Source: Auanema rhodensis
Taxonomy: Eukaryota > Nematoda > Chromadorea > Rhabditida > Rhabditidae
Assembly (NCBI GenBank): GCA_964057225.1
Contig: OZ059898.1
Location: 930,001-994,000, forward strand
Reading direction: 5' to 3'
DNA: 64,000 nt
Positions 14,201-25,435 of this stretch are shown piece after piece. The position numbers were made by a program, and so were the translations under genes. Each line of letters opens with the position of its first letter. Position 1 is the first letter of the stretch. The notes under the pieces are model-generated. The model did no database searches, was not told the origin of the DNA, and saw only the letters and a list, made by a program, of their open reading frames with translations.

Positions 14201-14301
14201 GCGTCGATCTGTGTTATCAGATTTGCGCTAGCTTAAAAATGCACCGAGATATCAACTGATATAAGTTCACACTTATATCCTCGATTTTCACCCTGAAGAA
14301 T
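8296..14301. repeat. Nine-monomer duplication, offset 3,159 bp
   Basis: Rare variants recur exactly 3,159 bp (9 x 351) apart: 'tttgagctag' at 8610 and 11769, 'tgtaataag' at 9585 and 12744, 'gttttcag' at 10001 and 13160, 'gttattag' at 10701 and 13860, and 'ttgaaagc' near 10911 and 14070. The match breaks after a private 'gataaaagtt' near 8295 on the left and at 'gaatcaatt' near 11143 on the right. Within the match at least one substitution has arisen since (near 9476). Confidence 0.9.
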
Positions 14302-15845
14302 TAATTTTTTCGTTGAATAACATTGTCCATCGTCTTTGCCTTGAAAAATGGAATCTAAAAACATCTACTTTTTGCTAAATTATTTTGAAATTTTTTGAAA
14401 AAATTTTTGTCAAAATGTTTTTGGAAGCAATGTTGAGTGTACATGGTAACTCAACATACACTAATGCATCATTTTTCAAACGATCATAACTAATTTTTGT
14501 ATTAAGCGTTTCTCAATGTAGTATAGTGCATTCGATGCGGATTTTTAAGCTGCGTCGATCTGTGTTATCAAATTTGCGCTAGCTTAAAAATGCACCGAGA
14601 TATCGACTGATATAAGTTCACACTTATATCCTCGATTTTCACCCTGAAGAATTAATTTTTTTGTTGAATAACATTGTCCATCGTCTTTGCCTTGAAAAAA
14701 GGAATCTAAAAACATGTACTTTTTGCTAAATTATTTTGAAATTTTCCGAAAAAATTTTTGTCAAAATGTTTTTGGAAGCAATGTTGAGTGTACATAGAAA
14801 CTCAACATACACTAATGCATCATTTTTCAAACGATCATAACTAATTTTTGTATTAAGCGTTTTTCAATGTCGTATAGTGCATTCGATGCGGATTTTTAAG
14901 CTGCGTCGATCTGTGTTATCAGATTTGCGCTAGCTTAAAAATGCACCGAGATATCAACTGATATAAGTTCACACTTATATCCTCGATTTTCACCCTGAAG
15001 AATTAATTTTTTCGTTGAATAACATTGTCCATCGTCTTTGCCTTGAAAAAAGGAATCTAAAAACATCTACTTTTTGCTAAATTATCTTGAAATTTTTCGA
15101 AAAAATTTTTGTCAAAATGTTTTTGGAAGCAATGTTGAGTGTACATGGAAACTCAACATACACTAATGCATCATTTTTCAAACGATCATAACTAATTTTT
15201 GTATTAAGCGATTCTCAATGTAGTATAGTGCATTCGATGCGGATTTTTGAGCTGCGTCGTTCTGTGTTATCAGATTTGCGCTAGCTTAAAAATGCACCGA
15301 GATATCAACTGATATAAGTTCACACTTATATCCTCGATTTTCACCCTGAAGAATTAATTTTTTCGTTGAATAACATTGTCCATCGTCTTTGCCTTGAAAA
15401 ATGGAATCTAAAAACATCTACTTTTTGCTAAATTATTTCGAAATTTTTCGAAAAAATTTTTGTCAAAATGTTTTTGGAAGCAATGTTGAGTGTACATGGA
15501 AACTCAACATACACTAATGCATCATTTTTCAAACGATCATAACTAATTTTTGTATTAAGCGTTTCTCAATGTAGTATAGTGCATTCGATGCGGATTTTTA
15601 AGCTGCGTCGATCTGTGTTATCAGATTTGCGCTAGCTTAAAAATGCACCGAGATATCAACTGATATAAGTTCACACTTATATCCTCGATTTTCACCCTGA
15701 AGAATTAATTTTTTTGTTGAATAACATTGTCCATCGTCTTTGCCTTGAAAAAAGGAATCTAAACACATGTACTTTTTGCTAAATTATTTTGAAATTTTCC
15801 GAAAAAATTTTTGTCAAAATGTTTTTGGAAGCAATGTTGAGTGTA

Positions 15846-16547
15846 GATAGAAACTCAACATACACTAATGCATCATTTTTCAAACGAATATAACTAATTT
15901 TTGTATTAAGCGTTTCTCAATGTCGTATAGTGCATTCGATGCGGATTTTTAAGCTGCGTCGATCTGTGTTATCAGATTTGCGCTAGCTTAAAAATGCACC
16001 GAGATATCAACTGATATAAGTTCACACTTATATCCTCGATTTTCACCCTGAAGAATTAATTTTTTTGTTGAATAACATTGTCCATCGTCTTTGCCTTTAA
16101 AAAAGGAATCTAAAAACGTCTACTTTTTGCTAAATTATCTTGGAATTTTTCGAAAAAATTTTTGTCAAAATGTTTTTGGAAGCAATGTTGAGTGTAGATA
16201 GAAACTCAACATACACTAATGCATCATTTTTCAAACGAATATAACTAATTTTTGTATTAAGCGTTTCTCAATGTCGTATAGTGCATTCGATGCGGATTTT
16301 TAAGCTGCGTCGATCTGTGTTATCAGATTTGCGCTAGCTTAAAAATGCACCGAGATATCAACTGATATAAGTTCACACTTATATCCTCGATTTTCACCCT
16401 GAAGAATTAATTTTTTTGTTGAATAACATTGTCCATCGTCTTTGCCTTTAAAAAAGGAATCTAAAAACGTCTACTTTTTGCTAAATTATCTTGGAATTTT
16501 TCGAAAAAATTTTTGTCAAAATGTTTTTGGAAGCAATGTTGAGTGTA
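15846..16547. repeat. Single-monomer tandem duplication, offset 351 bp
   Basis: The segments 15846-16196 and 16197-16547 share an unusual set of variants: 'gtgtagatag', 'caaacgaatata', 'gcctttaaaa', 'aaaacgtctac' and 'cttggaattt'. These are rare or absent elsewhere in the window. Both ends of the match fall at the same monomer offset, as expected for one unequal exchange. Confidence 0.9.
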
Positions 16548-17435
16548 CATAGAAACTCAACATACACTAATGCATCATTTTTCAAACGATCATAACTAAT
16601 TTTTGTATTAAGCGTTTCTCAATGTAGTATAGTGCATTCGATGCGGATTTTTAAGCTGTGTCGATCTGTGTTATCAGATTTGCGCTAGCTTAAAAATGCA
16701 CCGAGATATCAACTGATATAAGTTCACACTTATATCCTCGATTTTCACCCTGAAGAATTAATTTTTTTGTTGAATAACATTGTCCATCGTCTTTGCCTTG
16801 AAAAAAGGAATCTAAAAACATCTACTTTTTGCTAAATTATCTTGAAATTTTTCGAAAAAATTTTTGTCAAAATGTTTTTGGAAGCAATGTTGAGTGTACA
16901 TGGAAACTCAACATACACTAATGCATCATTTTTCAAACGATCATAACTAATTTTTGTATTAAGCGTTTCTCAATGTCGTATAGTGCATTCGATGCGGATT
17001 TTTAAGCTGCGTCGATCTGTGTTATCAGATTTGCGCTAGCTTAAAAATGCACCGAGATATCAACTGATATAAGTTCACACTTATATCCTCGATTTTCACC
17101 CTGAAGAATTAATTTTTTCGTTGAATAACATTGTCCATCGTCTTTGCCTTGAAAAAAGGAATCTAAAAACATCTACTTTTTGCTAAATTATTTTGAAATT
17201 TTTCGAAAAAATTTTTGTCAAAATGTTTTTGGAAGCAATGTTGAGTGTACATGGAAACTCAACATACACTAATGCATCATTTTTCAAACGATCATAACTA
17301 ATTTTTGTATTAAGCGTTTCTCAATGTAGTATAGTGCATTCGATGCGGATTTTTAAGCTGCGTCGATCTGTGTTATCAGATTTGCGCTAGCTTAAAAATG
17401 CACCGAGATATCAACTGATATAAGTTCACACTTAT

Positions 17436-17710
17436 ATCCTCGATTTTCACCCTGAAGAATTAATTTTTTTGTTGAATAACATTGTCCATCGTCTTTGCCT
17501 TGAAAAAAGGAATCTAAAAACATGTACTTTTTGCTAAATTATTTTGAAATTTTCCGAAAAAATTTTTGTCAAAATGTTTTTGGAAGCAATGTTGAGTGTA
17601 CATAGAAACTCAACATACACTAATGCATCATTTTTCAAACGATCATAACTAATTTTTGTATTAAGCGTTTCTCAATGTCGTATAGTGCATTCGATGCGGA
17701 TTTTTAAGCT
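17436..17710. repeat. 275-bp short monomer, CATGTAC type
   Basis: This is the first short unit after more than 11 kb of full-length units. It is followed by ACAAGG (17711, with a private 'catcgtgtttg') and GCCAAAT (18062) units. Confidence 0.95.
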
Positions 17711-18763
17711 ATCCTCGATTTTCACCCTGAAGAATTAATTTTTTCGTTGAATAACATTGTCCATCGTGTTTGCCTTGAAAAAAGGAATCTAAAAACATCT
17801 ACTTTTTGCTAAATTATTTCGAAATTTTTCGAAAAAATTTTTGTCAAAATGTTTTTGGAAGCAATGTTGAGTGTACAAGGAAACTCAACATACACTAATG
17901 CATCATTTTTCAAACGATCATAACTAATTTTTGTATTAAGCGTTTCTCAATGTAGTATAGTGCATTCGATGCGGATTTTTAAGCTGCGTCGATCTGTGTT
18001 ATCAGATTTGCGCTAGCTTAAAAATGCACCGAGATATCAACTGATATAAGTTCACACTTATATCCTCGATTTTCACCCTGAAGAATTAATTTTTTCGTTG
18101 AATAACATTGTCCATCGTCTTTGCCTTGAAAAAAGGAATCTAAAAACATCTACTTTTTGCCAAATTATTTTGAAATTTTTCGAAAAAATTTTTGTCAAAA
18201 TGTTTTTGGAAGCAATGTTGAGTGTACATGGAAACTCAACATACACTAATGCATCATTTTTCAAACGATCATAACTAATTTTTGTATTAAGCGTTTCTCA
18301 ATGTAGTATAGTGCATTCGATGCGGATTTTTAAGCTGCGTCGATCTGTGTTATCAGATTTGCGCTAGCTTAAAAATGCACCGAGATATCAACTGATATAA
18401 GTTCACACTTATATCCTCGATTTTCACCCTGAAGAATTAATTTTTTTGTTGAATAACATTGTCCATCGTCTTTGCCTTAAAAAAAGGAATCTAAAAACAT
18501 GTACTTTTTGCTAAATTATTTTGAAATTTTCCGAAAAAATTTTTGTCAAAATGTTTTTGGAAGCAATGTTGAGTGTACATAGAAACTCAACATACACTAA
18601 TGCATCATTTTTCAAACGATCATAACTAATTTTTGTATTAAGCGTTTCTCAATGTAGTATAGTGCATTCGATGCGGATTTTTAAGCTGCGTCGATCTGTG
18701 TTATCAGATTTGCGCTAGCTTAAAAATGCACCGAGATATCAACTGATATAAGTTCACACTTAT

Positions 18764-19038
18764 ATCCTCGATTTTCACCCTGAAGAATTAATTTTTTTGT
18801 TGAATAACATTGTCCATCGTCTTTGCCTTGAAAAAAGGAATCTAAAAACATGTACTTTTTGCTAAATTATTTTGAAATTTTCCGAAAAAATTTTTGTCAA
18901 AATGTTTTTGGAAGCAATGTTGAGTGTACATAGAAACTCAACATACACTAATGCATCATTTTTCAAACGATCATAACTAATTTTTGTATTGAGCGTTTCT
19001 CAATGTCGTATAGTGCATTCGATGCGGATTTTTAAGCT
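18764..19038. repeat. 275-bp short monomer, CATGTAC type with GTATTGAGC
   Basis: The 76-bp segment is absent. The linked variant 'gtattgagcg' is shared with the shorts at 19390, 21069 and 21344, so these four probably descend from one copy. Confidence 0.94.
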
Positions 19039-19389
19039 ATCCTCGATTTTCACCCTGAAGAATTAATTTTTTCGTTGAATAACATTGTCCATCGTCTTTG
19101 CCTTGAAAAAAGGAATCTAAAAACATCTACTTTTTGCTAAATTATTTCGAAATTTTTCGAAAAAATTTTTGTCAAAATGTTTTTGGAAGCAATGTTGAGT
19201 GTACAAGGAAACTCAACATACACTAATGCATCATTTTTCAAACGATCATAACTAATTTTTGTATTAAGCGTTTCTCAATGTAGTATAGTGCATTCGATGC
19301 GGATTTTTAAGCTGCGTCGATCTGTGTTATCAGATTTGCGCTAGCTTAAAAATGCACCGAGATATCAACTGATATAAGTTCACACTTAT

Positions 19390-19664
19390 ATCCTCGATTT
19401 TCACCCTGAAGAATTAATTTTTTTGTTGAATAACATTGTCCATCGTCTTTGCCTTGAAAAAAGGAATCTAAAAACATGTACTTTTTGCTAAATTATTTTG
19501 AAATTTTCCGAAAAAATTTTTGTCAAAATGTTTTTGGAAGCAATGTTGAGTGTACATAGAAACTCAACATACACTAATGCATCATTTTTCAAACGATCAT
19601 AACTAATTTTTGTATTGAGCGTTTCTCAATGTCGTATAGTGCATTCGATGCGGATTTTTAAGCT
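19390..19664. repeat. 275-bp short monomer, CATGTAC type with GTATTGAGC
   Basis: This unit matches the one at 18764, and the unit after it matches the one at 19039. The spacing is 626 bp (275 + 351), so a short-long dimer was tandemly duplicated. Confidence 0.94.
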
Positions 19665-21068
19665 ATCCTCGATTTTCACCCTGAAGAATTAATTTTTTCG
19701 TTGAATAACATTGTCCATCGTCTTTGCCTTGAAAAAAGGAATCTAAAAACATCTACTTTTTGCTAAATTATTTCGAAATTTTTCGAAAAAATTTTTGTCA
19801 AAATGTTTTTGGAAGCAATGTTGAGTGTACAAGGAAACTCAACATACACTAATGCATCATTTTTCAAACGATCATAACTAATTTTTGTATTAAGCGTTTC
19901 TCAATGTAGTATAGTGCATTCGATGCGGATTTATAAGCTGCGTCGATCTGTGTTATCAGATTTGCGCTAGCTTAAAAATGCACCGAGATATCAACTGATA
20001 TAAGTTCACACTTATATCCTCGATTTTCACCCTGAAGAATTAATTTTTTCGTTGAATAACATTGTCCATCGTCTTTGCCTTGAAAAAAGGAATCTAAAAA
20101 CATCTACTTTTTGCCAAATTATTTTGAAATTTTTCGAAAAAATTTTTGTCAAAATGTTTTTGGAAGCAATGTTGAGTGTACATGGAAACTCAACATACAC
20201 TAATGCATCATTTTTCAAACGATCATAACTAATTTTTGTATTAAGCGTTTCTCAATGTAGTATAGTGCATTCGATGCGGATTTATAAGCTGCGTCGATCT
20301 GTGTTATCAGATTTGCGCTAGCTTAAAAATGCACCGAGATATCAACTGATATAAGTTCACACTTATATCCTCGATTTTCACCCTGAAGAATTAATTTTTT
20401 CGTTGAATAACATTGTCCATCGTCTTTGCCTTGAAAAAAGGAATCTAAAAACATCTACTTTTTGCCAAATTATTTTGAAATTTTTCGAAAAAATTTTTGT
20501 CAAAATGTTTTTGGAAGCAATGTTGAGTGTACATGGAAACTCAACATACACTAATGCATCATTTTTCGAACGATCATAACTAATTTTTGTATTAAGCGTT
20601 TCTCAATGTAGTATAGTGCATTCGATGCGGATTTTTAAGCTGCGTCGATCTGTGTTATCAGATTTGCGCTAGCTTAAAAATGCACCGAGATATCAACTGA
20701 TATAAGTTCACACTTATATCCTCGATTTTCACCCTGAAGAATTAATTTTTTTGTTGAATAACATTGTCCATCGTCTTTGCCTTGAAAAAAGGAATCTAAA
20801 AACATGTACTTTTTGCTAAATTATTTTGAAATTTTCCGAAAAAATTTTTGTCAAAATGTTTTTGGAAGCAATGTTGAGTGTACATAGAAACTCAACATAC
20901 ACTAATGCATCATTTTTCAAACGATCATAACTAATTTTTGTATTAAGCGTTTCTCAATGTAGTATAGTGCATTCGATGCGGATTTTTAAGCTGCGTCGAT
21001 CTGTGTTATCAGATTTGCGCTAGCTTAAAAATGCACCGAGATATCAACTGATATAAGTTCACACTTAT

Positions 21069-21618
21069 ATCCTCGATTTTCACCCTGAAGAATTAATTTT
21101 TTTGTTGAATAACATTGTCCATCGTCTTTGCCTTGAAAAAAGGAATCTAAAAACATGTACTTTTTGCTAAATTATTTTGAAATTTTCCGAAAAAATTTTT
21201 GTCAAAATGTTTTTGGAAGCAATGTTGAGTGTACATAGAAACTCAACATACACTAATGCATCATTTTTCAAACGATCATAACTAATTTTTGTATTGAGCG
21301 TTTCTCAATGTCGTATAGTGCATTCGATGCGGATTTTTAAGCTATCCTCGATTTTCACCCTGAAGAATTAATTTTTTCGTTGAATAACATTGTCCATCGT
21401 CTTTGCCTTGAAAAAAGGAATCTAAAAACATCTACTTTTTGCTAAATTATTTCGAAATTTTTCGAAAAAATTTTTGTCAAAATGTTTTTGGAAGCAATGT
21501 TGAGTGTACAAGGAAACTCAACATACACTAATGCATCATTTTTCAAACGATCATAACTAATTTTTGTATTGAGCGTTTCTCAATGTCGTATAGTGCATTC
21601 GATGCGGATTTTTAAGCT
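21069..21618. repeat. Two 275-bp short monomers, the second a recombinant
   Basis: The unit at 21069 is CATGTAC type with GTATTGAGC. The unit at 21344 begins like an ACAAGG unit (TATTTCG, ACAAGG) but ends with GTATTGAGC, TGTCG and the 76-bp deletion, as CATGTAC shorts do. The switch lies between the ACAAGG site and 'gtattgag', at about 21511-21570. Confidence 0.93.
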
Positions 21619-22320
21619 ATCCTCGATTTTCACCCTGAAGAATTAATTTTTTCGTTGAATAACATTGTCCATCGTCTTTGCCTTGAAAAAAGGAATCTAA
21701 AAACATGTACTTTTTGCTAAATTATTTTGAAATTTTCCGAAAAAATTTTTGTCAAAATGTTTTTGGAAGCAATGTTGAGTGTACATAGAAACTCAACATA
21801 CACTAATGCATCATTTTTCAAACGATCATAACTAATTTTTGTATTAAGCGTTTCTCAATGTAGTATAGTGCATTCGATGCGGATTTTTAAGCTGTGTCGA
21901 TCTGTGTTATCAGATTTGCGCTAGCTTAAAAATGCACCGAGATATCAACTGATATAAGTTCACACTTATATCCTCGATTTTCACCCTGAAGAATTAATTT
22001 TTTCGTTGAATAACATTGTCCATCGTCTTTGCCTTGAAAAAAGGAATCTAAAAACATCTACTTTTTGCTAAATTATCTTGAAATTTTTCGAAAAAATTTT
22101 TGTCAAAATGTTTTTGGAAGCAATGTTGAGTGTACATGGAAACTCAACATACACTAATGCATCATTTTTCAAACGATCATAACTAATTTTTGTATTAAGC
22201 GTTTCTCAATGTAGTATAGTGCATTCGATGCGGATTTTTAAGCTGCGTCGATCTGTGTTATCAGATTTGCGCTAGCTTAAAAATGCACCGAGATATCAAC
22301 TGATATAAGTTCACACTTAT

Positions 22321-22595
22321 ATCCTCGATTTTCACCCTGAAGAATTAATTTTTTTGTTGAATAACATTGTCCATCGTCTTTGCCTTGAAAAAAGGAATCT
22401 AAAAACATGTACTTTTTGCTAAATTATTTTGAAATTTTCCGAAAAAATTTTTGTCAAAATGTTTTTGGAAGCAATGTTGAGTGTACATAGAAACTCAACA
22501 TACACTAATGCATCATTTTTCAAACGATCATAACTAATTTTTGTATTAAGCGTTTCTCAATGTCGTATAGTGCATTCGATGCGGATTTTTAAGCT
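22321..22595. repeat. 275-bp short monomer, CATGTAC type
   Basis: The 76-bp segment is absent. It is followed by an ACAAGG unit at 22596 (with a private 'ggaaacaatg') and a GCCAAAT unit at 22947, another copy of the trimer. Confidence 0.94.
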
Positions 22596-24350
22596 ATCCT
22601 CGATTTTCACCCTGAAGAATTAATTTTTTCGTTGAATAACATTGTCCATCGTCTTTGCCTTGAAAAAAGGAATCTAAAAACATCTACTTTTTGCTAAATT
22701 ATTTCGAAATTTTTCGAAAAAATTTTTGTCAAAATGTTTTTGGAAACAATGTTGAGTGTACAAGGAAACTCAACATACACTAATGCATCATTTTTCAAAC
22801 GATCATAACTAATTTTTGTATTAAGCGTTTCTCAATGTCGTATAGTGCATTCGATGCGGATTTTTAAGCTGCGTCGATCTGTGTTATCAGATTTGCGCTA
22901 GCTTAAAAATGCACCGAGATATCAACTGATATAAGTTCACACTTATATCCTCGATTTTCACCCTGAAGAATTAATTTTTTCGTTGAATAACATTGTCCAT
23001 CGTCTTTGCCTTGAAAAAAGGAATCTAAAAACATTTACTTTTTGCCAAATTATTTTGAAATTTTTCGAAAAAATTTTTGTCAAAATGTTTTTGGAAGCAA
23101 TGTTGAGTGTACATGGAAACTCAACATACACTAATGCATCATTTTTCAAACGATCATAACTAATTTTTGTATTAAGCGTTTCTCAATGTAGTATAGTGCA
23201 TTCGATGCGGATTTTTAAGCTGCGTCGATCTGTGTTATCAGATTTGCGCTAGCTTAAAAATGCACCGAGATATCAACTGATATAAGTTCACACTTATATC
23301 CTCGATTTTCACCCTGAAGAATTAATTTTTTTGTTGAATAACATTGTCCATCGTCTTTGCCTTGAAAAAAGGAATCTAAAAACATGTACTTTTTGCTAAA
23401 TTATTTTGAAATTTTCCGAAAAAATTTTTGTCAAAATGTTTTTGGAAGCAATGTTGAGTGTACATAGAAACTCAACATACACTAATGCATCATTTTTCAA
23501 ACGATCATAACTAATTTTTGTATTAAGCGTTTCTCAATGTAGTATAGTGCATTCGATGCGGATTTTTAAGCTGTGTCGATCTGTGTTATCAGATTTGCGC
23601 TAGCTTAAAAATGCACCGAGATATCAACTGATATAAGTTCACACTTATATCCTCGATTTTCACCCTGAAGAATTAATTTTTTCGTTGAATAACATTGTCC
23701 ATCGTCTTTGCCTTGAAAAAAGGAATCTAAAAACATCTACTTTTTGCTAAATTATCTTGAAATTTTTCGAAAAAATTTTTGTCAAAATGTTTTTGGAAGC
23801 AATGTTGAGTGTACATGGAAACTCAACATACACTAATGCATCATTTTTCAAACGATCATAACTAATTTTTGTATTAAGCGTTTCTCAATGTCGTATAGTG
23901 CATTCGATGCGGATTTTTAAGCTGCGTCGATCTGTGTTATCAGATTTGCGCTAGCTTAAAAATGCACCGAGATATCAACTGATATAAGTTCACACTTATA
24001 TCCTCGATTTTCACCCTGAAGAATTAATTTTTTCGTTGAATAACATTGTCCATCGTCTTTGCCTTGAAAAAAGGAATCTAAAAACATCTACTTTTTGCTA
24101 AATTATTTTGAAATTTTTCGAAAAAATTTTTGTCAAAATGTTTTTGGAAGCAATGTTGAGTGTACATGGAAACTCAACATACACTAATGCATCATTTTTC
24201 AAACGATCATAACTAATTTTTGTATTAAGCGTTTCTCAATGTAGTATAGTGCATTCGATTCGGATTTTTAAGCTGCGTCGATCTGTGTTATCAGATTTGC
24301 GCTAGCTTAAAAATGCACCGAGATATCAACTGATATAAGTTCACACTTAT

Positions 24351-24625
24351 ATCCTCGATTTTCACCCTGAAGAATTAATTTTTTCGTTGAATAACATTGT
24401 CCATCGTCTTTGCCTTGAAAAAAGGAATCTAAAAACATGTACTTTTTGCTAAATTATTTTGAAATTTTCCGAAAAAATTTTTGTCAAAATGTTTTTGGAA
24501 GCAATGTTGAGTGTACATAGAAACTCAACATACACTAATGCATCATTTTTCAAACGATCATAACTAATTTTTGTATTAAGCGTTTCTCAATGTCGTATAG
24601 TGCATTCGATGCGGATTTTTAAGCT
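24351..24625. repeat. 275-bp short monomer, CATGTAC type
   Basis: This is the last 275-bp unit in the window. Its 3' part, across the deletion junction, is immediately repeated as a 108-bp tandem duplication. Confidence 0.94.
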
Positions 24626-24749
24626 ATCCTCGATTTTCACCACTAATGCATCATTTTTCAAACGATCATAACTAATTTTTGTATTAAGCGTTTCTCAATG
24701 TCGTATAGTGCATTCGATGCGGATTTTTAAGCTATCCTCGATTTTCACC
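24534..24749. repeat. Perfect 108-bp tandem duplication (24534-24641, 24642-24749)
   Basis: The segment from 'actaatgcat' to 'gattttcacc' occurs twice in a row without a mismatch. It spans the short-monomer junction. In monomer phase this appears as a 108-bp unit (24626-24733). It can equally be read as a 167-bp deletion within a second short unit; only about 1 bp of homology is seen at the junction. It is the only breakpoint in the window that does not fit the 351/275-bp register. Confidence 0.95.
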
Positions 24750-25435
24750 CTGAAGAATTAATTTTTTCGTTGAATAACATTGTCCATCGTCTTTGCCTTG
24801 AAAAAAGGAATCTAAAAACATCTACTTTTTGCTAAATTATTTCGAAATTTTTCGAAAAAATTTTTGTCAAAATGTTTTTGGAAGCAATGTTGAGTGTACA
24901 AGGAAACTCAACATACACTAATGCATCATTTTTCAAACGATCATAACTAATTTTTGTATTAAGCGTTTCTCAATGTAGTATAGTGCATTCGATGCGGATT
25001 TTTAAGCTGCGTCGATCTGTGTTATCAGATTTGCGCTAGCTTAAAAATGCACCGAGATATCAACTGATATAAGTTCACACTTATATCCTCGATTTTCACC
25101 CTGAAGAATTAATTTTTTCGTTGAATAACATTGTCCATCGTCTTTGCCTTGAAAAAAGGAATCTAAAAACATCTACTTTTTGCCAAATTATTTTGAAATT
25201 TTTCGAAAAAATTTTTGTCAAAATGTTTTTGGAAGCAATGTTGAGTGTACATGGAAACTCAACATACACTAATGCATCATTTTTCAAACGATCATAACTA
25301 ATTTTTGTATTAAGCGTTTCTCAATGTAGTATAGTGCATTCGATGCGGATTTTTAAGCTGCGTCGATCTGTGTTATCAGATTTGCGCTAGCTTAAAAATG
25401 CACCGAGATATCAACTGATATAAGTTCACACTTAT

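Larger units (their letters stand above)
7256..17435. repeat. Array domain 2: full-length monomers, partly alternating dimers
   Basis: There are 29 units here and all are full length; the first is 352 bp because of one extra A near 7367-7370. Many carry TATCTTG in place of TATTTTG. From 9363 to 11468 and again from 12522 to 14276 the units alternate between TTTGTTG with TATTTTG and TTCGTTG with TATCTTG, giving a 702-bp dimer. Around 14.3-16.6 kb private substitutions are denser than elsewhere in the domain, for example at 15211, 15249 and 15260. No gene is present. Confidence 0.93.
18413..21343. repeat. CATGTAC block repeated at an offset of 2,305 bp
   Basis: Units at 18413 (CATGTAC, full length, TGTAG) and 18764 (CATGTAC, short, GTATTGAGC) match those at 20718 and 21069. 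Between them lies the 626-bp dimer duplication 18764-19389 and 19390-20015, in which a short CATGTAC unit and a long ACAAGG unit are copied together. Confidence 0.78.
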
